Program-made: the position numbers and the translations under genes
Source: Parabacteroides faecis
GTDB taxonomy: Bacteria; Bacteroidota; Bacteroidia; Bacteroidales; Tannerellaceae
Assembly: GCF_014647375.1 (NCBI RefSeq)
Contig: NZ_BMPB01000007.1
Span: forward strand, 186,001 to 250,000
Direction: 5' to 3'
DNA length: 64,000 nucleotides
Shown: positions 18,620-26,920 of the stretch, in pieces
Numbering within the stretch: position 1 is the first letter of the stretch
Layout of the letters: the number at the start of each line of letters is the position of its first letter
Notes under the pieces: generated by a model
Seen by the model: only the letters and a program-made list of their open reading frames with translations
Databases searched by the model: none
Told to the model about the DNA's origin: nothing

Positions 18620-18839
18620 AATTATCTATTTCATACGGTTGAATTTCTACCTTTGGATACTGCCTGATAACTTCCGGTAATTTGTGTATATTAAAACATG
18701 GAACCATATTTCTCTTTAAAAAAAACGGGACATGAAGCCCTAATCCGGTCTGATTTATCACCCCGAATTCTACCCTTCCATTTTTATCACCAAAATGCTC
18801 AGATAAATAGCTATAAAAACAGGTGATAATTTCCCTCAT
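18480..18839 (-). CDS. Small hypothetical protein
   Basis: This 119-residue frame begins MREIITCFYSYLSEHFGDKN. Its first 80 codons look coding (PKVEIQPYEIDNFNHFDVRSL), and a near-consensus -7 element TATCTTTA lies 31-38 bp upstream (18870-18877). The C-terminus is hydrophobic and ends within the right copy of the inverted repeat, so the true end may have been altered by rearrangement. No family is recognised. It lies upstream of and in the same direction as the ECF sigma gene. Confidence 0.35.
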   Translation of the reverse strand: MREIITCFYSYLSEHFGDKNGRVEFGVINQTGLGLHVPFFLKRNMVPCFNIHKLPEVIRQYPKVEIQPYEIDNFNHFDVRSLVPGVFFCPLLAIYCCCVASFYFLSELSVQNAVHIELW

Positions 18840-18954
18840 ATCTCTAAAGTATGATTAAATTTTATTTCGTAAAGATATGTATTTTTTTATCTTTCCTAAA
18901 GATGAAACGAAATTATTCTCATTTGTCCGGTCCATTCGGCTGCTATAAAACCTT

Positions 18955-19395
18955 TCAGTTTCCGTAAAGATTATCGTTAAATTGTCTTCCATTCCTCTTC
19001 CGGGAATCATCTTTTACTCCCGGAGCTGCGATCAGGCTTGTATAACCGTGTACTTTTATTAAACTTCCTCCCTGTATTTTAGTGACGGAGATCAGGTGCA
19101 GGGCTTCCAATTTACGTATCAAGCGATTGATCGAACCGATATTGATACCTGACAGGTCGGCTAATTCCTGTTGTGTACCGACGTACTCTCCTCTTTTGCA
19201 CGGAACCTTCCGTCCGTTCAAATCAGTATAACCATCGGCAAAAAAGCAAATGTCGAATAACAACAAATGAAGCTGTCCCAACTGGCGGGTAGCCGGACAC
19301 TTTAACAAATCCAGGGTATAACGTGGAATTTTTACGTAAGGCAATCCCATTAAATCGATTGCCAGCTTCTCATTAACAGACCGGAACTCATCCAT
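18955..19395 (-). CDS. Winged helix-turn-helix protein, probable regulator
   Basis: With the ATG at 19395 (MDEFRSVNEK) the product has 146 residues; an ATG at 19461 would add 22 hydrophobic residues that look like untranslated leader. The segment GTQQELADLSGINIGSINRLIRKLEALHLISVT reads as a winged-helix recognition unit (about 75-110), preceded by VKIPRYTLDLLKCPATRQ. It could be a small transcription regulator or a replication-initiator-like fragment. It has no operon partner: the next gene downstream is a doubtful ORF, and the structured RNA upstream is on the other strand. Confidence 0.6.
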   Translation of the reverse strand: MDEFRSVNEKLAIDLMGLPYVKIPRYTLDLLKCPATRQLGQLHLLLFDICFFADGYTDLNGRKVPCKRGEYVGTQQELADLSGINIGSINRLIRKLEALHLISVTKIQGGSLIKVHGYTSLIAAPGVKDDSRKRNGRQFNDNLYGN

Positions 19396-19703
19396 AGCAT
19401 CAAATTTATTAACAAATATTACGATGTAACTCCCGATGTAAAAGTGCAATTTACTATTCATCTTTAATCGTCTATCAATAAACCCTTTACACCACCCGGT
19501 GAAATTAGTTATATTTTTGTCCGATGTAACAAACGCGATTCCTTATATTATATATAATAAATATCTTATTCTTTAAAATAAAATATAAAGATACCAACAT
19601 TTTTTTTTGAAAAAACAGAATATGCATCCTTTAAATCAATTGTAAAGATATAAAACACATTACAAAGACAACGTTGTTTCTTTGATTATTTCTTCTGTAT
19701 TCC

Positions 19704-19732
19704 TTGTATTTTCTATAAAAGCGTTATATTTG
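19704..19732 (+). promoter_or_regulatory. Promoter of the structured RNA
   Basis: TTG at 19704-19706 (possible -33) and TATATTTG at 19725-19732 (perfect TAnnTTTG) are 18 bp apart. They place the start of transcription near 19737-19740, exactly where the closing stem of the RNA begins. Confidence 0.7.
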
Positions 19733-19736
19733 CAGT

Positions 19737-19902
19737 ACTCAACATATATCTAAGATGTGGGATAACCTGCTTCTGATCAGTTGCAGGCATTTTTTTGCCT
19801 GCAACTCTTCCCATAGGCGGTTTCGTACCCCCGTGGAGAGCATTAATGTGCCTCCAGCATCTTAGATGTGTTGAGTAACGGGAAGGGCGGAACCGTTTTT
19901 TT
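19737..19902 (+). ncRNA. Putative structured small RNA (6S-like size, identity unknown)
   Basis: The 5' strand 19737-19757 pairs with 19858-19876 to make an 18-bp closing stem with one small internal loop (8 bp ACTCAACA/TGTTGAGT plus 10 bp ATCTAAGATG/CATCTTAGAT). Inside it, TGTGGGA (19756-19762) can pair with TCCCATA (19809-19815), sharing its first two bases with the closing stem, and encloses a perfect 10-bp hairpin GTTGCAGGCA/TGCCTGCAAC with a T-rich loop. A good promoter precedes it, a hairpin with a T run follows, and no reading frame fits. The branched shape does not match 6S, tmRNA or SRP RNA as I know them, so it may be a lineage-specific sRNA or an orphan leader for the gene at 19931. 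Confidence 0.62.
19877..19902 (+). terminator. Likely terminator of the structured RNA
   Basis: AACGG (19877-19881) pairs with CCGTT (19893-19897) and is followed by a run of T to 19902. The stem is short, so partial read-through into the gene at 19931 is possible. Confidence 0.45.
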
Positions 19903-19930
19903 CCACCTGTGCTTTAAAGAAAATACTACC

Positions 19931-20359
19931 ATGAATGAAGCAGAAAACACATCGACACTCCCGAAAGAAATCTCTAGTGAAGTCTTTTTCAAAGAAGAAG
20001 CCCGCCGTATACGGGAAGCATTCAACAGCAAAAGTAATGAGCTGGACCTCGAGTATCTCCGTCACCAATTGAAATGTATGAAAAGTCTGGCAACAAGCCT
20101 TGAACTTCCGTGGGATCGCTTTATTCCCATCCTCTTTCGTAGTCTTACCCTCTACATGCAACAACCGGACATAAATATAAACAAACGAAAAATGGCCCAG
20201 TTAACTGCACAATTAATTGATTGTATCACTTATCTGTCACAAAACGGACGGGAGATTAATGCTCTGGCTGTTTATTTCGACCACCAAATCAATGATCTTG
20301 ACAACCTATTGGCAAAAAATGAAGAACAACAGGGTAATTCCGCGATAGTAGAATCCTAA
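19931..20359 (+). CDS. Helical hypothetical protein downstream of the structured RNA
   Basis: The ATG at 19931 (MNEAENTSTLPKEI) gives 142 residues. An earlier in-frame ATG at 19868 would lie inside the RNA closing stem and is not preferred. The protein is predicted almost wholly helical and charged, without signal peptide or membrane segment, and I recognise no family. It is transcribed in the same direction as the structured RNA, with 28 bp between the RNA's T run and the ATG. It ends just before a strong palindromic terminator, so RNA and gene may form one unit. Confidence 0.65.
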   Translation: MNEAENTSTLPKEISSEVFFKEEARRIREAFNSKSNELDLEYLRHQLKCMKSLATSLELPWDRFIPILFRSLTLYMQQPDININKRKMAQLTAQLIDCITYLSQNGREINALAVYFDHQINDLDNLLAKNEEQQGNSAIVES

Positions 20360-20385
20360 TAAAACAGGGCATAACTATCTCCGAA

Positions 20386-20423
20386 AAAATAAGGGACTTT
20401 TGAATTCAAAAGTCCCTTATTTT
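20386..20423 (+). terminator. Perfect 38-bp palindromic bidirectional terminator
   Basis: The sequence is a perfect inverted repeat centred on GAATTC (20402-20407), with A-rich and T-rich outer ends (AAAATAAGGGAC/GTCCCTTATTTT). It lies between the plus-strand gene ending at 20359 and the minus-strand ACT gene ending at 20491 and can serve both. Confidence 0.85.
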
Positions 20424-20490
20424 GTAATTAAAAGTCCTGTCTTAACATTTCAAAAGACCTGACCTTTCAAGCAGGTTGTATTCCTCCTGA

Positions 20491-20886
20491 TTATTGTAGT
20501 TCACAAATTGCCATCAAAGCTTGTTCTGCTTTTTCTTCAGGTACAAAAATATGGTCGTGATAATAGGCTGCAACAACATTCGCACTAATATTCTTTTCTG
20601 CCAGTTTTGCAGAAAAAGCGGCTGTCAATCCAACAGCATCCAAACTGGAATGAACATTCAAAGAAATAAGCTTATAAACAGATTCATAGTCGATATGACT
20701 GTCAATAGCCTGCTGCTTTGTTATGATTAATGTCACTCCCTCTTTTTCTTGAAACATTCCTATCGGATTCAGACGGCAGATATCATTGCTATTAAAATCC
20801 GGGAAAGTACAAAAAACAAAACTCCGCTCATCCAATACCGGATCTACATTCGCTAATAATGTCTGCAATTCTTTAATACCTGTCAT
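20491..20886 (-). CDS. ACT-domain protein
   Basis: The 131-residue protein is made of two ACT-like halves: FPDFNSNDICRLNPIGMFQEKEGVTLII near the start and KLISLNVHSSLDAVGLTAAFSAKLAEKNISANVV in the second half. ACT domains bind small ligands such as amino acids. Stand-alone versions of this type are of unknown role, possibly sensing. It is cytoplasmic. It is divergent from the S41 peptidase gene, sharing a 107-bp intergenic region with oppositely oriented -7 elements. Confidence 0.8.
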   Translation of the reverse strand: MTGIKELQTLLANVDPVLDERSFVFCTFPDFNSNDICRLNPIGMFQEKEGVTLIITKQQAIDSHIDYESVYKLISLNVHSSLDAVGLTAAFSAKLAEKNISANVVAAYYHDHIFVPEEKAEQALMAICELQ

Positions 20887-20950
20887 AATGTATTGATTTT
20901 AAATTAACATAATTCTCAAAGGCTTATAAACATATATATCACTATTTCCG

Positions 20951-20974
20951 TATATTTGTAATTGAACAAAGTTA
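20951..20974. promoter_or_regulatory. Overlapping divergent promoters (S41 peptidase / ACT protein)
   Basis: TATATTTG (20951-20958, plus) fits the peptidase gene, 36 bp before its ATG. TAACTTTG on the minus strand (20967-20974) fits the ACT gene. Two further bases of A/T separate a second minus match (20975-20982). Neither promoter carries the CGGAAC-type upstream motif. Confidence 0.55.
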
Positions 20975-20993
20975 CAAACTTAATCAGACTAGC

Positions 20994-23234
20994 ATGAAAA
21001 ATTCCTCTTTTTTTATTTGTATACTACTCGTATGGATATGCTCTTGTTCACAACAAGGCACACAATCCGATTTGATGTCATTCGACAACAATCCTCGTAT
21101 AAAAAAGGGCCATTTATCCTCTCTTGAGTTGAATGGTTGGTTTGTCTCCAATGGAAATGCGTCAATCGATTCGGTTGAACTATTCAATGACCGGAAGTCA
21201 TTGAAGTTACAAAACGATCCGGCTGACAGCCTTAAAATATCCCAGGTTTATTATTACGCCAACACCAGAGATATTACCGGCGATTCTATTTATTTTTCCG
21301 GAAAGTTTAAATACAAAGGAGCCGACAGCACCTCTATCGTTTTCGGTATACAACAAATGGGACAGGATACTATGGCTAATGCCATGACTGAGATAGGGAA
21401 ACGCTCCGGAGATTCAGAGTGGAATGATTTTACCATTAAAACAGCCATGTCTTCATTGACATCGGGTATCAATTTCTTCGTCTTCACTACCGGAAATATC
21501 GAATTGTGGACAAGCAACTGGCAGGCCCAATTAGATAAAAAACCGTTAGGGGCATTTGTCAATCACGAATTTTCAGTAGAAAAAGATAAAGAATTTGATT
21601 ACGGATCGTCCTTCTGCCTATCCGCCCCGACCACACAAACATATGAAAATTTGGAGGTACTGGGTAAGGTCTGGGGGTTCCTGAAATATTACCACCCAGA
21701 AGTTACCCAGGGTAATTACAATTGGGACTACGAATTATTCAGGATATTACCTCAAATAGCCAAAGCTCCCGACAAAGACAAAAGAAATAAATTACTGAAT
21801 GAATGGATCGACAAATACGGAAAGATAACCCAAACTGTCTCCTACGCAATAGAAGATTCCAGTAAATATTCACGTATCATCGATACGGACTGGATAAACG
21901 ACGAAAATTTATTCGATGCCCCATTAATATCCAAATTGAATACAATCAAGAATGCAAAACGCAATCTTAAATTCAATTACTATCTGATCCCTTATCAAAG
22001 TGGCGGATCTTCTTTATTCGACCGTGAAAAAGAATATCCTCTGATTCCCTGGAAAGACCAAGGTTACCGTATCCTGACTTTATACAGGTTATGGAATGCC
22101 GTTGAATATTGTTTTCCATATACAGAAATGACAGATAAACAGTGGGATACATTACTAGGGAAATTCCTTCCCAGATTCGTGTCACCAGTTGATAACGAAG
22201 AGTATAAACTGGCTATTCTGGAATTACTCACTTGCATTAACGATTCACATGGTTTCGTTTATATACCCAGAGAGGACTTGGAAAAAACGATTTTGAAAAG
22301 ACAATCCGACAGTTTTGTGGTCCCTGTTACATTAACAGAGTCGAAAAGCGGTGACATCGTGGTCAGGGATACACGGACATTCGAGTTGGAAAGAGGAGAC
22401 ATTATTCGTACGATCGATGGTGAGGATGTAAAAAAGATTATAACAGATCTTAGTCCGTACGTCCCCGCCTCCAACCATCCGACATTGGTCAGAAACGTAT
22501 TGCCCTGGTTACTGCGGACCGATACAGGATATATGAATATCACTTGTATCCGCAACGGAAAAGAAATACAGATAGATATCAAAAACTTCGGACAAAACAG
22601 GCGTAGACAGCCCCATGAACTCAGCGACATGAAATGGCCGAAAGATTACAATCTGTCAGCCAAAAAAATTATATATATAGATGTGTCGACGGCAGAAAGC
22701 GATGCCATTACCGATATGATTCAAAACAATAAGAATGCAAAAGGCGTAATACTCGACATGCGAAAATATCCTTCCATGGCGGCTTACGGTACTTTACCCA
22801 ATTTACTGCTTCCTGCTCCGCAAGAATTCATGTGGTTTTCATTTAACCGGAATGAAGCTCCGGGCAACTATAAATTATGTTCCATAGCAAAAGCAGGCTC
22901 CGATAATCCCGACTATTTCAAAGGGAAAGTAGCCATTCTGGTAAATGAAGGAACTCAAAGTCATGGAGAGTTTTCCTCCATGGCTTATCGCAAAGCTCCG
23001 CAAAGTGCCATTATCGGCAGCACGACAGCCGGAGCAGACGGCAATATCGGAAGTTTTTATCTGCCAGGTAAAGCCACCTGCATCTACACCGCTTTGGGAG
23101 CTTATTACCCGAACTGGGAACAATGCCAGCGCAAAGGCGTTAAGATAGACATCGAAGTCCGCCCGACAAACCAGGAGATCCGTAACGGACAAGATGTATG
23201 GATCGAAAAAGCAATTGAATATATATTAAAATAA
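20994..23234 (+). CDS. S41-family (C-terminal processing/tricorn-like) peptidase lipoprotein
   Basis: The 746-residue protein begins with a lipoprotein-like signal (ICILLVWICSC). An N-terminal beta-rich region (about 30-190) precedes helices, a PDZ-like stretch (FELERGDIIRTIDGEDV) and a C-terminal S41 catalytic domain with VNEGTQSHGEFSSMAYRKAP; the serine near residue 656 is the expected nucleophile and STTAGADGNIGSF follows. Such proteins are periplasmic or surface serine peptidases of unknown substrate in Bacteroidetes. It is a single-gene unit, with its own promoter and no close downstream partner: the next sequence is a decayed mobile element. Confidence 0.88.
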   Translation: MKNSSFFICILLVWICSCSQQGTQSDLMSFDNNPRIKKGHLSSLELNGWFVSNGNASIDSVELFNDRKSLKLQNDPADSLKISQVYYYANTRDITGDSIYFSGKFKYKGADSTSIVFGIQQMGQDTMANAMTEIGKRSGDSEWNDFTIKTAMSSLTSGINFFVFTTGNIELWTSNWQAQLDKKPLGAFVNHEFSVEKDKEFDYGSSFCLSAPTTQTYENLEVLGKVWGFLKYYHPEVTQGNYNWDYELFRILPQIAKAPDKDKRNKLLNEWIDKYGKITQTVSYAIEDSSKYSRIIDTDWINDENLFDAPLISKLNTIKNAKRNLKFNYYLIPYQSGGSSLFDREKEYPLIPWKDQGYRILTLYRLWNAVEYCFPYTEMTDKQWDTLLGKFLPRFVSPVDNEEYKLAILELLTCINDSHGFVYIPREDLEKTILKRQSDSFVVPVTLTESKSGDIVVRDTRTFELERGDIIRTIDGEDVKKIITDLSPYVPASNHPTLVRNVLPWLLRTDTGYMNITCIRNGKEIQIDIKNFGQNRRRQPHELSDMKWPKDYNLSAKKIIYIDVSTAESDAITDMIQNNKNAKGVILDMRKYPSMAAYGTLPNLLLPAPQEFMWFSFNRNEAPGNYKLCSIAKAGSDNPDYFKGKVAILVNEGTQSHGEFSSMAYRKAPQSAIIGSTTAGADGNIGSFYLPGKATCIYTALGAYYPNWEQCQRKGVKIDIEVRPTNQEIRNGQDVWIEKAIEYILK

Positions 23235-23309
23235 ACCAACCCCATAACAAGTGATACGATTTTAGTTTAGGCAAAGAGGGTGATATAATATCGTGGCAAT
23301 GCAGTTGCA

Positions 23310-23835
23310 CGAACAGACAGTATGGTATACGCTCTGAATGCCATCGAAAGCAATGCAGCCAATCTCAAACCACAATCTTTCTCTTTTCGCCAGTGAGAGA
23401 GTTTTGCCAGTTTCAAGGATATAACTGTTAAGCCATTCAGCAACGTTACATTACTCCAATTCCTTTCTGAACAACAGAGACCAGTATCATTGGCACAGCA
23501 AGCTTGCCAAGAGGTGTATTACAAGCACAACGGCAAACTCTACTTTGCCATCTCCTTTGGCTATGAACAGGAAGCGTATGAACTACGCAATAAGTATTTC
23601 AAAGGGTACTTTGCCCTCAAAACGGTAACCGCCATTAACGACAGTACTACATCGTGTTGTCCGTTTGAGGGTTTTATGGACTATCTATTCTAGATGATGC
23701 TAAAGTAGCGCAATAACCCTACGCCATCTATAATCAAGGAGAGGGACTATTTGATTTTGAACTCCACCAGCAACACATCCAAACTATCGGATTGGCTTGC
23801 AAAGTATGAGCAGATTTATTGCTATTGGGACAATG
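23310..23835 (+). pseudogene. Decayed toprim-domain DNA primase of a mobilisable element
   Basis: Fragments of a reading frame are recognisable across stops and frame changes: ESFASFKDITVKPFSN, VTLLQFLSEQQRPVSLAQQACQEVYYKHNGKLYFAISFG (read in parts), ELRNKYFKG and FEGFMDYLF, then KLSDWLAKYEQIYCYWDND. These are the conserved pieces of the CHC2/toprim primase carried by Bacteroides conjugative and mobilisable transposons (established from memory of that family). The zinc-finger start is lost and in-frame stops occur, for example after MDYLF at 23691. Non-functional. Confidence 0.7.
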
Positions 23836-24475
23836 ACGTGATAAATCGTTTAAAACTCAAAGAGTACCAAAACAGCTATGCCGAGCAGATGGCTAAGTAT
23901 AGTTTACAACGAAGTGTTGACGGTTCAGAGGCTATACACGTTGCTACATCTCAATATTATCGGGGCTTATATGCGCAAAACAAGATACAGGAAGAGAATA
24001 TTGAATATCTCCAAGAGCTAAAGCAAAAAGTATATGATAGTGTCCGATACTGGTATGACCAAAAGGATGGAACGTAGAAGAAGTTCCTTAATTTACACGA
24101 CTATATCCAACAAAAAGAAACGAAAATATCCAACCTTGAAACCCATATAAAATAACTTAAGCAGGACTATGAGCCACACAAGACGCAAAACGATAAAACG
24201 TATCTCCACTTTCAAATGGACGCTTACAGATAGCGCAGCTATGAAAAACAATAGGATTAAAAACAAATGCCATTAAGCAGCTGTTCAAAAGAGATATGGT
24301 AGCGATTACGGGCAAAATCCATTTGTCCGAACACAAACAATCATTCAGTGTACAGGAAGTCAAATTGTTGGCTATTTAAGGAGAACAAGGATTCAGACAG
24401 ACTGAAACTATCTATCAACGGGTAGAATATTTTCAACTAGTTCAAACAGAAATATCAAGGGATTAAGCAAGTGAT
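23836..24475 (+). pseudogene. Decayed relaxase/mobilisation protein C-terminal part
   Basis: Immediately after the primase DND motif the frame continues with sequence typical of the coiled-coil tail of Bacteroides mobilisation proteins: LQRSVDGSEAIHVATSQYYRGLYAQNK, EENIEYLQELKQKVYDSVR. After the stop at 24077 further pieces are readable in shifted frames (QQKETKISNLETHIK, AIKQLFKRDMVAITGKIHLSEHKQSF). The joint at the DND motif fuses two proteins that are normally separate genes, indicating an internal deletion. Multiple stops show it is dead. Confidence 0.65.
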
Positions 24476-24564
24476 AAGGCCACATATCAAGCCCCCAACA
24501 AAGTCAGAAATGGATAAAAACAAAAGTTTTAAGAGATAAATTAGGTCTGTTAGTCAAATATTTA

Positions 24565-24630
24565 TAAATTTGTTGACGAAACGAAATTCTCATGAACTGA
24601 AGCACTTTCTCATGTACTGCTCATGTGGCA
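24565..24630 (+). promoter_or_regulatory. Candidate promoter and CTCATG repeats before the helicase-DarT-ARH operon
   Basis: TAAATTTG (24565-24572) fits the -7 consensus about 150 bp before the helicase ATG. Just downstream lie three direct copies beginning CTCATG: CTCATGAACTG (24589-24599), CTCATGTACTG (24609-24619) and CTCATGTGGCA (24620-24630). They fall where a repressor would sit on the early transcript region. Function inferred. Confidence 0.35.
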
Positions 24631-24721
24631 AATTTATGCGCTTATTATAAACTCTGTGCCGATTAGGATTGATGTGCATGTTATAAAAGGAAGAATTGAG
24701 AGGTAAATAAACAGCAAAGTT

Positions 24722-26242
24722 ATGGCATTAAAACCGATTACTCTAAAAGGAGAGCAAAAAAGGGTTCTGTTTTTACAGGTTACTGAACCTATACAAATCA
24801 AGGGAGTTGCAGGAAGTGGCAAAACAACTGTTGCTTTATATCGAGCTAAACATTTGCTTGATACTCAATCAAATTTATTTCAAGAAGCAAAAGTTGCAAT
24901 TTTCACATATAATAAAACTCTTGTAAAATACATCAATGCCATAACTCCGCATATTTCAGGAGGTTATCAGGCAAATAGTGACGAAATTAAGCCTATAAAA
25001 CCCAAAGGGATGAATGTCTTTGTAACAAGTTTTCATAAATGGGCTTTTTCATTTATAAAATCACATGGAAACAACCTGTATGGTAGAACAGTAATGGGTG
25101 ATTTGCAAAAATCAATCATTGCAAAATCTATAGCCAAATTTAAATCCCCTAATTTATCAATTACGGGTAAATCTTCCGATTTTTTCCTTGAAGAAATATC
25201 TTGGATGAAAGGTAAGGCCTTTCAATCCAAAGATGAATATTTTGATGCAAAACGAACAGGTAGAGGTACAAGTGATAGAGTAACGAAGCCAGACAAGGAG
25301 ATAATTTGGAGTATTTATACAGACTACAACAATCAATTAAGAGCAAATTGCCAAGTAGATTTTGATGATTATGCTTTATTGTGTTTGGAAATTATTAACT
25401 CAAAACCAAATTTCACAAAACCGTTCACTCATATTATTGTTGATGAAGCACAAGATTTGAGCAAAGCTCAAATTCTCGTTATCTCACAGCTTGTTTCTGA
25501 GGAAACAAAAAGCATTTCTATCATTGCCGATGCCGCCCAACGAATTTATAAAAGCGGCTTTACTTGGAGTGAAGTTGGATTAAATGTAAGGGGAGGAAGG
25601 ACTATTGAGTTTAAGAAAAATTACAGAAATACAGTACAAATAGCAAGAGCAGCGTTGTCGCTCCTTGACAAAGAAGACGACAAAAGTGATTTTACAACTG
25701 TTGAAACCGCAAGGAAAGGGGAAGAAAAGCCAATTGTTGGATATTTCCAAAATTGGGATGAACAATGTGCCTATTTGTTGCAGGCTCTAAACAAACTGAA
25801 AATAAGCAATAATATAAGTTCAACCGTTATTCTACACAGAAGTAGAAGCGGGCTAAATAACATTGAAAGTTTTTTAGCGGCTAATGGGTATCCTACACAA
25901 ATCCTGTTAAACTCGGAAGACATTGACTTTGAAAGCGAATCAATAAAAATTTGCACATTATCATCAGTGAAAGGACTTGAATTTGAAAATGTGTTTATCT
26001 TTGATCTTAACGATGATGTTATTCCTTATCCCCCGGGATTTATTGACATAAACGATGAATTTCATATTTCAACAGAGAGACGGTTGCTGTATACCTCAAT
26101 GACAAGAGCAAGAGAGAGACTTTATTTGTTATCTAGTGGAAATCCAACAAGATATCTATCTGAAATAGATGAAAATTTGCTTGATAAAATTGGGAATAAG
26201 AGTGCTTTAGAAATAGATTTAGATGACGATTTACCTTTTTGA
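24722..26242 (+). CDS. Compact UvrD-like superfamily 1 helicase
   Basis: The 506-residue protein has Walker A GVAGSGKTT (28-36), Walker B VDEAQD (DEAQD at 241-245), a motif V-like SSVKGLEFENVFIFD segment and motif VI YTSMTRARERLYLL near 457-470. These define a UvrD/Rep-type DNA helicase or translocase, shorter than UvrD itself (about 720). It is the first gene of a three-gene operon: its TGA ends 2 bp before the ATG of the DarT-like gene. Base composition is clearly more A+T-rich than the surrounding PUL genes, suggesting transfer. Its place beside a DNA ADP-ribosyltransferase suggests it handles or senses DNA during infection or damage; this is inference. Confidence 0.88.
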   Translation: MALKPITLKGEQKRVLFLQVTEPIQIKGVAGSGKTTVALYRAKHLLDTQSNLFQEAKVAIFTYNKTLVKYINAITPHISGGYQANSDEIKPIKPKGMNVFVTSFHKWAFSFIKSHGNNLYGRTVMGDLQKSIIAKSIAKFKSPNLSITGKSSDFFLEEISWMKGKAFQSKDEYFDAKRTGRGTSDRVTKPDKEIIWSIYTDYNNQLRANCQVDFDDYALLCLEIINSKPNFTKPFTHIIVDEAQDLSKAQILVISQLVSEETKSISIIADAAQRIYKSGFTWSEVGLNVRGGRTIEFKKNYRNTVQIARAALSLLDKEDDKSDFTTVETARKGEEKPIVGYFQNWDEQCAYLLQALNKLKISNNISSTVILHRSRSGLNNIESFLAANGYPTQILLNSEDIDFESESIKICTLSSVKGLEFENVFIFDLNDDVIPYPPGFIDINDEFHISTERRLLYTSMTRARERLYLLSSGNPTRYLSEIDENLLDKIGNKSALEIDLDDDLPF

Positions 26243-26244
26243 TA

Positions 26245-26919
26245 ATGAAACGAGATAGTATAGAATTTCAAGAAGAAATAGCCAGTAGAGGGATTGAACA
26301 TTTAATTCACTTTACACCGACAATCAACTTATTAAGTATTTTTGAGCAAGGTAAATTGCTATCAAGATCCTTGCTTGAACGGTTTGATATTGACCAAACC
26401 GATATTTTTGACTATGTCGAATTTACGGACAATATCAGATTTGATGATAAAAGTTATATAAATCTGTCTATTCAACACCCAAATTCGTTTTTATTCAGCC
26501 GTTTTCGACAAAAAACGGTTGACGAGAGCCATATTTATTGGTGTGTCCTGAAAATTGACAAAAAATATGTGTATCATGCTGATACCTTATTTTCGGTTAC
26601 AAATGCTGCAAATAGCCACAATAAGAGAAATGTCGGTGTAACAGGTGATATTAACAAGTTCCGAATGATGTTCGCAAATTCATTGCCTATTATCACTTCA
26701 TATAGCTCAAAAACAATTACAAGAAATGACTTAAAGAACAAATATCCCACCGATGAACAAGCTGAAGTTTTAGTCAAAAATGAAATTCCTGTATCTGATA
26801 TTTTGCAAGTTTGTTTCAAGGACGAAAAAGATTTAGCCACAGGAAAAGCCGCGTTAAGCGATTATGATACAAGCAACTTTGCCGTTGATGCCTCATTATT
26901 TACCAATTCAAGAATATAA
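26245..26919 (+). CDS. darT: DarT-like DNA ADP-ribosyltransferase (DUF4433-type toxin)
   Basis: The ATG at 26245 gives 224 residues; the in-frame TTG at 26239 overlaps the helicase stop and is less likely. The layout matches DarT toxins: HFTPTINLLSIFEQG near the start (H22 for NAD binding), DNIRFDDKSYINLSIQHPNSFLF (63-84), IYWCVLKID (97-105) and the catalytic segment PTDEQAEVLVKNEIPVSDIL with E174 as the expected catalytic Glu. The INLSI-HPN stretch resembles DarT1-like members more than DarT2. DarT enzymes attach ADP-ribose to bases of single-stranded DNA and block replication; in phage defence they cause abortive infection. Here no macrodomain DarG follows. The next gene encodes an ADP-ribosylglycohydrolase 1 bp after the stop. 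Confidence 0.8.
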   Translation: MKRDSIEFQEEIASRGIEHLIHFTPTINLLSIFEQGKLLSRSLLERFDIDQTDIFDYVEFTDNIRFDDKSYINLSIQHPNSFLFSRFRQKTVDESHIYWCVLKIDKKYVYHADTLFSVTNAANSHNKRNVGVTGDINKFRMMFANSLPIITSYSSKTITRNDLKNKYPTDEQAEVLVKNEIPVSDILQVCFKDEKDLATGKAALSDYDTSNFAVDASLFTNSRI

Positions 26920-26920
26920 G

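Noticed and set aside
19737-19876. Retron msr-msd RNA
   Set aside because: End-to-end inverted repeats are suggestive, but no reverse transcriptase gene is near; the next gene is a short helical protein.
26864-26920. Upstream ATG extension of the ARH gene
   Set aside because: It would overlap the DarT-like gene by 56 bp and add 19 residues that do not belong to the ARH fold; the ATG at 26921 directly follows the stop.
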